Both the position numbers and the translations under genes were made by a program. A stretch of DNA of 51,372 nucleotides from an uncultured Aquimarina sp. (lineage in GTDB: Bacteria > Bacteroidota > Bacteroidia > Flavobacteriales > Flavobacteriaceae): positions 1-51,372 of the forward strand of contig CANLYR010000032.1 in NCBI GenBank assembly GCA_947495425.1, written 5' to 3'. The notes below the pieces were generated by a model that did not search any database, was not told where the DNA came from, and saw only the letters and a list, made by a program, of their open reading frames with translations. Below are positions 33,846 to 42,521 of this stretch, piece by piece. Numbering within the stretch: position 1 is the first letter of the stretch; the number at the start of each line of letters is the position of its first letter.

Positions 33846-35309
33846 TTAAACTCTTGGTAAATCCCCATCTCCTTTGAGCGGAAGATTAGATGACCCCATT
33901 AAGTAGGTATCTACATGATATGCGGCTTGTCTGCCTTCGGCGATAGCCCAGACAATCAAAGACTGTCCTCTACGGGTATCCCCAGCTGCAAAAACCCCTT
34001 TTACATTGGTGGCATAATTATTTTCGGTTGCTCTTATATTGGTTCTGACATCCATATCAATCCCAAGTTGCGTTGCAATAGTTGATTCTGATCCTGTAAA
34101 CCCTAAGGCTAAAAGTGCCAATTCACACTTCCATTCTTTCTCTGTGCCTTCAATTTCTTTCAACGTAAATCTTCCATTTTCTTTTACCCATTCTACTTGT
34201 GTAGTGATCAAACCTTTTAGATTTCCGTTTTCATCTCCTAAAAATTCTTTGGTAGAAATACTCCAATTACGTGTTGCACCTTCTTGATGTGAAGAACTGG
34301 TACGCAATCGCATGGGCCAGAATGGCCAAGGCTGATTTGTAGGACGCTCTATAGTACCTTTACCCATAATTTCAAAATTAGTAACTGATGTAGCACCATG
34401 ACGAATCGAAGTACCTATGCAATCGGATCCGGTATCTCCTCCACCAATTACGATAACATCTTTGCCGGTAGCCAGAATTTCTTCACCTAAATCTTTAACC
34501 CCGTCTACTCGTCTATTATTTTGTGGTAAAAAATCCATGGCTTGTACCACTCCTTTTAAATCAGATCCTTTTACAGGAAGATTACGACGCATTGTTGCTC
34601 CTGTGCATAGGACCACGGCATCAAAATCAGCTTTTAATTGATCGGCTATGATATCTTTTCCGATAGTAGTATTTGTTTTAAAAACGATGCCTTCTTCTTC
34701 TAAAACTGCTACACGACGATCGATCACATGCTTTTCCATCTTAAAATCAGGTATCCCATAGCGTAACAATCCACCTACTTTTTCATCACGTTCAAAAACA
34801 GTTACCTTGTGTCCTGCTCTATTAAGTTGTTGTGCCGTTGCCAATCCAGCAGGACCCGACCCTATAACTGCAACTGTTTTACCTGTTCGTTCTCTGGGTG
34901 GATTTGCTTTTACCCATCCGTTTTTAAATGCTTCTTCTACAATATTCTTTTCTATATTCTCAATAGTTACTGGATCTTCGTTTATTCCTAATACACAAGC
35001 TTCCTCGCAAGGTGCAGGACATAATCTACCCGTAAACTCAGGAAAATTATTGGTGGAGTGTAGTATGTTTGCGGCTTTTTCCCATTTACCACGATACACG
35101 GCATCATTAAAATCAGGAATTAGATTTCCTAACGGACAACCGCTATGACAAAACGGGATACCGCAATCCATACAACGCGCTCCCTGATCCTTGAGTTTTT
35201 TCTCTGGCATTGCTACCGTAAACTCTTTATAATTTTGTATACGATCTTCAACAGGCTGGTACTGTTCGATCTCTCTTTCAAATTCTAAAAATCCAGTTAT
35301 CTTTCCCAT
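33846..35309 (-). CDS. gltD: Glutamate synthase small subunit (NADPH)
   Basis: A 487-residue flavoprotein that passes electrons from NADPH to the large subunit. The N-terminal iron-sulfur region carries CMDCGIPFCHSGCPLGN and LCPAPCEEACVLGI. The FAD site is VAVIGSGPAGLATAQQLNRAG (about 145-165), and the NADPH site is VIVIGGGDTGSDCIGT. A final GVFAAGDTRRGQSLIVWAIAEGR closes the FAD domain. It lies 12 bp downstream of gltB on the same strand and forms one operon with it. Confidence 0.96.
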   Translation of the reverse strand: MGKITGFLEFEREIEQYQPVEDRIQNYKEFTVAMPEKKLKDQGARCMDCGIPFCHSGCPLGNLIPDFNDAVYRGKWEKAANILHSTNNFPEFTGRLCPAPCEEACVLGINEDPVTIENIEKNIVEEAFKNGWVKANPPRERTGKTVAVIGSGPAGLATAQQLNRAGHKVTVFERDEKVGGLLRYGIPDFKMEKHVIDRRVAVLEEEGIVFKTNTTIGKDIIADQLKADFDAVVLCTGATMRRNLPVKGSDLKGVVQAMDFLPQNNRRVDGVKDLGEEILATGKDVIVIGGGDTGSDCIGTSIRHGATSVTNFEIMGKGTIERPTNQPWPFWPMRLRTSSSHQEGATRNWSISTKEFLGDENGNLKGLITTQVEWVKENGRFTLKEIEGTEKEWKCELALLALGFTGSESTIATQLGIDMDVRTNIRATENNYATNVKGVFAAGDTRRGQSLIVWAIAEGRQAAYHVDTYLMGSSNLPLKGDGDLPRV

Positions 35310-35321
35310 GTTACTATCGTT

Positions 35322-38300
35322 TTATGCTTGTGCTAATTTTTCCTCTTCTAATCGTTTTAAGGCTTGCTTGTACTCCTCGGGGAATATCTTGATAAATTTT
35401 GATAGTTCGTTCTCCCAATTTTCTAATATTCTTTGAGCCAAAGGGCTTAAAGTAGCGTTATAATGATTTTCAATTAGCGTTTTTAATTCGTCGATATCTT
35501 GTTGTTTATTTACTGGATCAAGGTTCAAAGCTTCTTTATTACAATGGGCTTCAAATGTTTTTTTATCATCATAGATATAGGCAATACCCCCAGACATTCC
35601 TGCTCCAAAGTTTCTACCTACTTCGCCAAGAATAACGGCTATACCACCGGTCATATATTCACACCCGTGATCGCCTATCCCTTCTACCACAGCTTTGGCT
35701 CCCGAGTTACGCACGCAAAATCGCTCTCCTGCTTTTCCGTTAATATAAACCTCACCGGCAGTTGCTCCATACAAAGTAACATTACCCGTAATCACGTTAT
35801 CTTCAGGAATGATTGTGGATTCTTCGGGAACCTTGATGATTACCTTTGCGCCAGAAAGTCCTTTACCAAGATAATCATTGGTGTTTCCATTCACGATCAT
35901 GGTTAATCCTTTGGTGGCAAAGGCTCCAAAACTTTGTCCAGCTGCTCCTGTAAAATTTAATTTCAATGTATTGTCTGGTAATCCTTGGGCGCCGTATATT
36001 TTAGAAATTTCATTACTTAGAATTGCTCCTACTGCTCTATCGGTATTACATACATCAAAATCCAGTGTAATTTTTTCTTTACGAAATAATGCTGGGTGTG
36101 CTTGTTCTATAATATCAAAATCTATGGATTTACCTAAACAGTGATCCTGAGTTTCTGTGTTATAGATTTCAACACCTTCGGGCGCATCAACCTGATGTAA
36201 AATAGGAGTAAGATCAATGCCTGCTGCTTTGTAATGCGCAATGGCTTTATTATGATCCAACTTATTTACCTGCCCTACCATTTCATTTACTGTGCGGAAA
36301 CCTAACTGCGCCATAATTTCGCGTAACTCCTGCGCTACGAAATACATGTAATTCACAACATGTTCTGGTTTTCCTTTAAATTTCTTACGCAATTCGGGAT
36401 TTTGTGTAGCAATTCCGACCGGACACGTATTCAAATGGCATACACGCATCATTATACATCCTGAAGCCACAAGTGGTGCAGTTGCAAATCCAAATTCTTC
36501 TGCTCCCAATAAACAAGCTACAGCAACATCACGCCCCGTTTTCAATTGCCCGTCACATTCTAACACTATACGACTGCGTAAATTGTTACCTACGAGTGTT
36601 TGTTGTGCTTCGGCAATACCAAGCTCCCAAGGTAATCCTGCGTGTTTTAATGAGGTTAAAGGCGATGCCCCTGTTCCTCCATCAAAACCAGAAATGAGCA
36701 CTACATCGGCTTTGGCTTTTGCAACTCCTGCTGCTACCGTACCCACACCTACTTCTGAAACTAACTTTACATTAATCCTTGCTTGTCTGTTTGCTGATTT
36801 TAAATCATAAATAAGCTGCGATAAATCTTCGATAGAATAAATATCGTGATGTGGTGGTGGTGAGATCAACCCTACATAGGGTGTAGAATTACGAGTTTTT
36901 GCAATTTCAGGATTTACTTTCGGGCCCGGTAACTGCCCTCCTTCACCTGGTTTGGCTCCCTGAGCCATTTTTATCTGAATCTCGGCTGCACTTGTTAAGT
37001 AATTTGATGATACCCCAAATCTTCCTGAAGCTACTTGCTTTATCGCACTGTTTTTCCAATCTCCGTTAACATCTTTATAAAACCGAAGGGGATTTTCTCC
37101 TCCTTCTCCAGAATTACTTTTCCCTCCAATACGATTCATAGCTACGGCAAGATTCTCATGCGCCTCTTTACTGATAGAGCCATATGACATCGCACCGGTT
37201 TTAAAGCGTTTAACAATCTCTGTCCACGGTTCTACCTGATCTATAGAAATAGGATCATAATTAGAAAATTCTAATAATCCTCGAATAGTCATTAGGCTTT
37301 TAGATTGCTCATTGATCAGGTCTGCGTATTCTTTATAGGTACTCGAATCATTATCTCGAACAGATTTTTGAAGTTTGGCAACCGACAACGGGTTAAACTG
37401 ATGTTTCTCACCGTTACGTCTCCATCGATATTGTCCTCCGATTTCTAAATCCAGATTCCCGTCTACTTCTTGCTCTGCATAAGCTCGTTTGTGACGCTTA
37501 GCAATCTCTTTTTCTAATTCATACAATCCAATACCCTCAATACGTGTTGCTGTATTCGGGAAATAGTGCTGTACCACTTTAGTATTAATACCAATACACT
37601 CGAATAGTTGAGAACTTCTGTAGGAGTTTAAAGTAGAAATTCCGATTTTATTCATCACCTTCAGCACTCCTTTTCCTACTGCTTTGTTATAATTTTTTAT
37701 AGCATCATCAAAATCGATTCCTGTAATATTACTTTCTTCAATTTCTTCTCCTATAATTTCATTGACCATATATGGATTGATAGCACTTGCTCCGTAACCA
37801 AATAATAATGCAAAATGATGTACTTCTCTTGGTTCTGCAGATTCAATGATTATACTAACTCTAGAGCGTTTTCCTAGTTTTTGCAATCCACTATTTACAT
37901 AAGAACACGCTAATAAAGCTGGTATTGGCGCTCTGTGCTTACTCACATTTCTATCAGAAAGTATAACTACGTTAGTTCCATTATCAATAACATCAGACAC
38001 TTCTTGTAACATTGTCTCCAGAGCATCCTCAAGTCCATTAAGCCCCCTGTTGATATTATATAACATGGGTATAGATGTTACTTTGAAGCCTTTATCTGTA
38101 AATGTTTTTATCTTATCTAGATCTTCTTTGGATATAACCGGATTTTGGATTTTTAATTTATTACAATGCTTCTCATTAATATCAAATATATTATGATCTG
38201 ATCCTAATGTTAAACTAATGTCAGTAATTAATTCTTCGCGAATACCATCTAATGGAGGGTTTGTAACCTGAGCAAATAATTGTTTAAAGTAATTATAAAG

Positions 38301-39824
38301 AAGTTGTGGGCGCTCAGATAATATGGCAATCGGTGTATCTGATCCCATAGAACCAATAGGTTCTTTGCCTAATTGCCCCATTGGAGCAATAATCGTGTCT
38401 ATATCTTCTTGCGTATACCCGAAAACTGCTTTACGCTTAGCAACACTTTCCTCGCCCAAAAAAAGTGGGCAATCATTATAAGGTATGTCTTTTAGATGTA
38501 CCAAATTATCATCTAACCATACTCTGTATGGATGTTTTGAAGCAATTTTCTCTTTGATTTCTTCATCATTAATAATTCTTCCTTCGCTCATGTCTACCAA
38601 GAACATTTTACCTGGCTCTAATCTGCCGTGATGTTCAATATTACCGGGTTCGATGTCTACAACTCCTGTTTCTGAAGACATAATTACATATCCATCTTTG
38701 GTAACGCTATAACGAGAAGGTCGTAATCCATTTCTATCTAATACGGCACCAATATAATTACCATCAGTAAAGGGGATTGAAGCGGGACCATCCCAAGGCT
38801 CCATCGCACAAGAATTATATTCGTAGAATGCTCTTTTGGTTTTAGACATTTCTGAGTTTTTTTCCCAAGCTTCAGGCACCATCATCATCATCACTTCTGG
38901 AAGGGATCTCCCGGTCATTAATAATAATTCTACGACCATATCCATAGATGCAGAATCTGATTTTCCTTTTAATACGACAGGAAGTATTTTTTTGATATCC
39001 TCTCCAAACCAATCGCTTTCCAGAAGTTCTTCTCTAGATCGCATTCTTGTAACATTTCCTCTTAAGGTATTAATTTCGCCATTGTGACACATATATCGGA
39101 AAGGTTGTGCCAAATCCCACGTTGGGAATGTATTGGTTGAGAAACGCTGGTGTACCAAAGCTAATCTTGTCACCACTTTGGGATCCATAAGATCTGTGTA
39201 ATACAGTTTAATGTCCTCTGGCATTAAGAGCCCTTTAAATATTAGGGTTTTTGTAGATAAACTTGGTAGGTAGAAAAATTTACTCTCAGAAAGTTTAGAA
39301 CTATATATGGTGTGCTCTGTTATTTTTCTTGTGGTAAATAGCTTCAAGTTAAAATCAAAATAGCTTTGATCTTTATTCGCTTTGCCTATAAATATTTGTT
39401 TGATAAAAGGTTCAGTTGTAGCGGCAATTTCACCTAGATGCACATGATCAACGGGCACATCCCTCCATCCCAACAACACAAGCCCTTGATGTTTGATATT
39501 GTTTTCAAAAGTATCAATACAGAATTGTCTTTGATTCTCTTTTTTAGGTAAGAATACATTACTTACTGCATACTCTCCTGCAGCTGGTAATTCGAAATCA
39601 CAATGTTCTACCAAAAAGTCATGAGGAATATCGATTAATATTCCAGCTCCATCACCAGTTTTTCCATCAGAACTCACAGCACCACGATGTTCTAATTTTT
39701 CAAGAATCTCTAATGCTTTGTGAATAATATCGTTTGATTTTTTCCCTTCCAGGCTACATATGAATCCGGCACCACACGCGTCATGCTCAAATTCTGGTAA
39801 ATACATTCCTTGTTTCTTCATCAT
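35322..39824 (-). CDS. gltB: Glutamate synthase large subunit
   Basis: A 1500-residue enzyme that makes two glutamates from glutamine and 2-oxoglutarate. The class-II glutamine amidotransferase domain begins after a short propeptide with the catalytic C17 in EHDACGAGF. The FMN/3Fe-4S region contains CIMMRVCHLNTCPVGIATQ (cysteines spaced 6 and 5 apart), and GFDGGTGASP is part of the FMN-binding synthase domain. The C-terminal beta-helix has repeated G-x-x-x-G turns (about 1270-1440). Length is typical. It opens the gltBD operon, divergent to the PII/amtB genes. A second Met (39821) is an equally possible start. Confidence 0.97.
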   Translation of the reverse strand: MMKKQGMYLPEFEHDACGAGFICSLEGKKSNDIIHKALEILEKLEHRGAVSSDGKTGDGAGILIDIPHDFLVEHCDFELPAAGEYAVSNVFLPKKENQRQFCIDTFENNIKHQGLVLLGWRDVPVDHVHLGEIAATTEPFIKQIFIGKANKDQSYFDFNLKLFTTRKITEHTIYSSKLSESKFFYLPSLSTKTLIFKGLLMPEDIKLYYTDLMDPKVVTRLALVHQRFSTNTFPTWDLAQPFRYMCHNGEINTLRGNVTRMRSREELLESDWFGEDIKKILPVVLKGKSDSASMDMVVELLLMTGRSLPEVMMMMVPEAWEKNSEMSKTKRAFYEYNSCAMEPWDGPASIPFTDGNYIGAVLDRNGLRPSRYSVTKDGYVIMSSETGVVDIEPGNIEHHGRLEPGKMFLVDMSEGRIINDEEIKEKIASKHPYRVWLDDNLVHLKDIPYNDCPLFLGEESVAKRKAVFGYTQEDIDTIIAPMGQLGKEPIGSMGSDTPIAILSERPQLLYNYFKQLFAQVTNPPLDGIREELITDISLTLGSDHNIFDINEKHCNKLKIQNPVISKEDLDKIKTFTDKGFKVTSIPMLYNINRGLNGLEDALETMLQEVSDVIDNGTNVVILSDRNVSKHRAPIPALLACSYVNSGLQKLGKRSRVSIIIESAEPREVHHFALLFGYGASAINPYMVNEIIGEEIEESNITGIDFDDAIKNYNKAVGKGVLKVMNKIGISTLNSYRSSQLFECIGINTKVVQHYFPNTATRIEGIGLYELEKEIAKRHKRAYAEQEVDGNLDLEIGGQYRWRRNGEKHQFNPLSVAKLQKSVRDNDSSTYKEYADLINEQSKSLMTIRGLLEFSNYDPISIDQVEPWTEIVKRFKTGAMSYGSISKEAHENLAVAMNRIGGKSNSGEGGENPLRFYKDVNGDWKNSAIKQVASGRFGVSSNYLTSAAEIQIKMAQGAKPGEGGQLPGPKVNPEIAKTRNSTPYVGLISPPPHHDIYSIEDLSQLIYDLKSANRQARINVKLVSEVGVGTVAAGVAKAKADVVLISGFDGGTGASPLTSLKHAGLPWELGIAEAQQTLVGNNLRSRIVLECDGQLKTGRDVAVACLLGAEEFGFATAPLVASGCIMMRVCHLNTCPVGIATQNPELRKKFKGKPEHVVNYMYFVAQELREIMAQLGFRTVNEMVGQVNKLDHNKAIAHYKAAGIDLTPILHQVDAPEGVEIYNTETQDHCLGKSIDFDIIEQAHPALFRKEKITLDFDVCNTDRAVGAILSNEISKIYGAQGLPDNTLKLNFTGAAGQSFGAFATKGLTMIVNGNTNDYLGKGLSGAKVIIKVPEESTIIPEDNVITGNVTLYGATAGEVYINGKAGERFCVRNSGAKAVVEGIGDHGCEYMTGGIAVILGEVGRNFGAGMSGGIAYIYDDKKTFEAHCNKEALNLDPVNKQQDIDELKTLIENHYNATLSPLAQRILENWENELSKFIKIFPEEYKQALKRLEEEKLAQA

Positions 39825-39844
39825 ATTTTTCCGACTTAATAATG

Positions 39845-39860
39845 TTTCAATACGTTGAAA
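39845..39860. promoter_or_regulatory. Palindrome just upstream of gltB
   Basis: TTTCAATACGTTGAAA is a perfect 6-bp inverted repeat with a 4-base spacer, 21 bp upstream of the gltB start. The size and place fit an operator, but no regulator is known for it here. Confidence 0.35.
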
Positions 39861-40138
39861 TTAACAAATCATTAAGGAATGAGAAAGAAAAAGGAATCAT
39901 TCGATATTACTTTTCTGAGCTCCTTAAAAAAAGGTAAGCATGAATACAATAATCACAAAATAAGGACTTCTATTTACGAATTTGATAATACGATTTTCTT
40001 CAAAAAACACAAATAAAACAAGGGTTTCATCAAAATTATAGCTAATTGATTATCGATAAATTCTACTGAAAACGTTTTCGTGAAAAACTTGAAATGCTGA
40101 AGTGCGAAATTATCATTTTTTTATAAAAAAAATATACA

Positions 40139-40156
40139 CCCCTAATTATTTAGGGG
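40139..40156. promoter_or_regulatory. Inverted repeat upstream of the PII/amtB promoter
   Basis: CCCCTAATTATTTAGGGG is a 7-bp palindrome (CCCCTAA/TTAGGGG) with a 4-base spacer, 42 bp before the -7 element. GC arms inside very AT-rich DNA make it stand out as a candidate binding site for a nitrogen regulator. Confidence 0.45.
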
Positions 40157-40197
40157 GTAAATATTTTAAAATGATAAAAATTACGTGATTACCCTAT

Positions 40198-40205
40198 TAT
40201 ATTTG
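40198..40205 (+). promoter_or_regulatory. TAnnTTTG -7 element of the PII/amtB operon
   Basis: TATATTTG matches the Bacteroidota -7 consensus, 65 bp before the PII ATG. No TTG box is seen at the expected spacing, which may fit activator-dependent transcription. Confidence 0.45.
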
Positions 40206-40270
40206 GATGTAAAATATAAATTCACATATTTTTGACTTGAATTTAACATTAACTTTAACTTTTATTCTTT

Positions 40271-40609
40271 ATGAAGAAAATAGAGGCAATCATCAGAAGG
40301 TCCAAATACAGAGTTGTAAAAGAGGCCCTACATGACAAAGGGATCACATTTTTCTCCTATTGGGATGTTACCGGAGTAGGAAACGAACAAAAAGGAAGTG
40401 TTTATCGTGGTGTATCTTATAGCACTACAGATATTCAGAGACGATATTTATCTATAATAGTAAATGATGACTTTGAAGAAATTGCAATTTCTGCTATTCT
40501 TGATGCTGCCAAAACAGGAGAGGTCGGAGACGGAAAAATTTTTGTTTCTAACATTGAAGAGGCCTATAGAATTCGTACTTCTGAAAAAGGTAGTGGAACA
40601 TTAAATTAA
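40271..40609 (+). CDS. glnK: Nitrogen regulatory protein P-II
   Basis: A 112-residue trimeric signal protein of the GlnB/GlnK family. It starts MKKIEAIIRRSKYRVVKEAL, the usual first strand and helix. The T-loop (about 36-55) is GVGNEQKGSVYRGVSYSTTDI with Y50 at the place of the uridylylated tyrosine (Y51 in E. coli). The B-loop TGEVGDGKIFV (ATP/2-oxoglutarate site) and the C-terminal RIRTSEKG follow. It is 70 bp upstream of amtB, so it is very likely the GlnK that plugs the ammonium channel when nitrogen is plentiful. The T-loop differs from the enterobacterial one. Confidence 0.93.
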   Translation: MKKIEAIIRRSKYRVVKEALHDKGITFFSYWDVTGVGNEQKGSVYRGVSYSTTDIQRRYLSIIVNDDFEEIAISAILDAAKTGEVGDGKIFVSNIEEAYRIRTSEKGSGTLN

Positions 40610-40679
40610 TATACCACCACAATCACAAATAAAAATCACCAACTGAAAACAAAAAAATAATTTTAATAGGATTTATACA

Positions 40680-41936
40680 ATGGAAATGTTAACTATAAAC
40701 AATGTATGGATGATGGTGTGTACAGCACTGGTCTTTTTCATGCACTTAGGTTTCTCTTTTTTAGAAATTGGATTAACTCGTCAAAAAAACACAATCAATA
40801 TATTATTTAAAAACGTATTTATAATCTGTGTAGGATTATTATTATACTGCCTTGTAGGGTTCAATTTAATGTACCCGGGGTTTGAAGAAGGTGCAACTGG
40901 CTTCTTAGGTTTCGCAGGTTTCGGATTAGATTCTCCTCTTACAGCAGAAGGTACTCTGGATCTAGCGTATAATGAAGGATACACCTACTGGACAGATTTC
41001 TTGTTTCAGGGAATGTTTGCCGCCACTGCTGCTACTATCGTATCTGGAGCTGTTGCAGAACGTATTAAACTTGGTGCATTTATGATCTTCACTATTGTTT
41101 ATGTAGGATTAGTATACCCTATTGTTGGTTCTTGGCAATGGGGAGGTGGATTTTTATCTACACTCAAAATTGGCGAGGCAGATGGATTTTATGACTTTGC
41201 AGGTTCTACATTAGTTCACTCTGTAGGAGGATGGGCCGCTTTGGTAGCCGTATACTTGCTCGGATCAAGAATTGGGAAGTTTAATTCTGAAGGTAAGCCG
41301 CAAGCTATCCCTGGTCATAATATACCTCTTGCAGCAGCAGGAGTGCTCATCCTTTGGCTAGGATGGTTTGGATTTAATGGCGGCTCTGTACTTTCTGCAG
41401 ATGCAGCAGGAACATCGCTTACTCTCGTAACTACATCTTTGGCCGCTGCTGCTGGAGGAGTGATTGCATTTCTGGTATCTACCTTACTATATAAAAACTA
41501 TGACTTAACCATGTTCTTAAATGGTATCCTCGGAGGCCTTGTAGGGATTACCGCAGGTGCAGATCAAATGAGTCCTACCGATGCTGTACTTATAGGAGCT
41601 ATTGCTGGTGTTATAATTGTTTTTGGGGTAGCCTTGATCGATAAATTAAGGTTAGATGACCCTGTAGGCGCAATTGCTGTGCATTTAATTTGTGGTATCT
41701 GGGGAACATTAGCCGTGGGTATTTTTGGAGCTAAAGCCAGTTTTGACCAGTTTCTTGTACAAGGAGTTGGTGTTCTCGCAGCTGGAGGATTTTGCGTTGC
41801 AACCTCTTTTCTCATCATATTCACACTCAAGAAAACGATAGGTATTCGAGTTTCAGAAAAAGAAGAAATCGACGGACTGGATAACCATGAACATGGGATG
41901 GATGCTTATCCTGATTTTAGACTTAACCAACACTAG
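40680..41936 (+). CDS. amtB: Ammonium transporter
   Basis: A 418-residue membrane channel with about eleven helices that conducts ammonium. The first helix holds MVCTALVFFMHLGFSFLEIGLTR, the family motif FQGMFAATAATIVSGAVAER follows (about 103-122), and DFAGSTLVHSVGGWAALVA carries the first pore histidine. AIAVHLICGIWGTLAVGIF carries the second. The C-terminal cytosolic tail (DGLDNHEHGMDAYPDF) is where PII proteins bind. It is cotranscribed with glnK and ended by a terminator. Confidence 0.96.
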   Translation: MEMLTINNVWMMVCTALVFFMHLGFSFLEIGLTRQKNTINILFKNVFIICVGLLLYCLVGFNLMYPGFEEGATGFLGFAGFGLDSPLTAEGTLDLAYNEGYTYWTDFLFQGMFAATAATIVSGAVAERIKLGAFMIFTIVYVGLVYPIVGSWQWGGGFLSTLKIGEADGFYDFAGSTLVHSVGGWAALVAVYLLGSRIGKFNSEGKPQAIPGHNIPLAAAGVLILWLGWFGFNGGSVLSADAAGTSLTLVTTSLAAAAGGVIAFLVSTLLYKNYDLTMFLNGILGGLVGITAGADQMSPTDAVLIGAIAGVIIVFGVALIDKLRLDDPVGAIAVHLICGIWGTLAVGIFGAKASFDQFLVQGVGVLAAGGFCVATSFLIIFTLKKTIGIRVSEKEEIDGLDNHEHGMDAYPDFRLNQH

Positions 41937-41961
41937 AACTTAAATAGTGTTTAACTAGAAG

Positions 41962-41999
41962 ACAGGGCGATGGAATACATCACCCTGTTTTTTTTATTT
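41962..41999 (+). terminator. Intrinsic terminator of glnK-amtB
   Basis: ACAGGGCGATG and CATCACCCTGT pair with one mismatch around a 5-base loop (41962-41988), followed by a T run. The run overlaps the stop of the convergent DUF4870 gene. Confidence 0.85.
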
Positions 42000-42332
42000 T
42001 ATAATTTGTAGCGATAATGGATACGAGGGTCTTTCTCCATTATTAGCTTTGATGGCATTAATAATAGGAAAAACAATACACAAAATTGCTATAACCGCTA
42101 GCCCTAATGCTCCTAATCCGAATAATAGAATTAAAGGCACACAGACTATAGCATAAATAAACATGCTTATTTGAAAATTCATTATGGATTTTCCGTGTTC
42201 ATCCATCTTCAGGACTTTTTCTCGCTGCGTTAACCACAATATTAAAGGAACTACAAACCCTCCGAATCCTGTAATGAGATCTAATAATTGTGATAAATGT
42301 GTGATGACTAAAACTGATTTGTCTTGTTTCAT
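41994..42332 (-). CDS. DUF4870 membrane protein
   Basis: A 112-residue protein from ATG 42332 (MKQDKSVLVITHLSQLLDL), the start typical of the family; the frame is open to 42440, but that extension is not family-like. Three helices are likely: about 12-36 (SQLLDLITGFGGFVVPLILWL), 57-76 (SIMNFQISMFIYAIVCVPLIL) and 78-100 (GLGALGLAVIAILCIVFPIINAI). The central DEHGKSIMNFQIS between the first two helices is the signature of DUF4870. Its function is unknown. It is convergent with amtB. Confidence 0.82.
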   Translation of the reverse strand: MKQDKSVLVITHLSQLLDLITGFGGFVVPLILWLTQREKVLKMDEHGKSIMNFQISMFIYAIVCVPLILLFGLGALGLAVIAILCIVFPIINAIKANNGERPSYPLSLQIIK

Positions 42333-42458
42333 GATTTTGATTTTTTGATTGATGATGAAAGTTACTATTACAATTAATACCTTATTTATATGACGAAGTA
42401 TCCTATTTTTTGTTACACTAATTATTGTTAAAACAAACACAGAAATTTATAAAACAAA

Positions 42459-42488
42459 AAGCATCCCGAACAGCGTATCGGGATGCTT
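42459..42488 (-). terminator. Intrinsic terminator of the secreted protease gene
   Basis: AAGCATCCCGA (42459-42469) and its complement (42478-42488) form an 11-bp stem with an 8-base loop. On the reverse strand a T-rich run follows. It lies 34 bp after the protease stop. Confidence 0.85.
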
Positions 42489-42521
42489 CATAATACAATT
42501 AATGTTTATTAATTATTCGCT

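Larger units (their letters stand above)
39825..40270. other. Divergent control region between gltBD and PII/amtB
   Basis: 446 bp with no gene. It holds the gltB-proximal palindrome (39845-39860), a GC-poor middle, a 7-bp inverted repeat (40139-40156) and a -7 element (40198-40205) for the PII gene. The clustering of nitrogen genes on both sides suggests shared control. Confidence 0.5.

Noticed and set aside
35499..39087. Several frames on the + strand within gltB and gltD
   Set aside because: They lie opposite intact, highly conserved enzymes and show low-complexity serine/threonine-rich translations typical of antisense frames.
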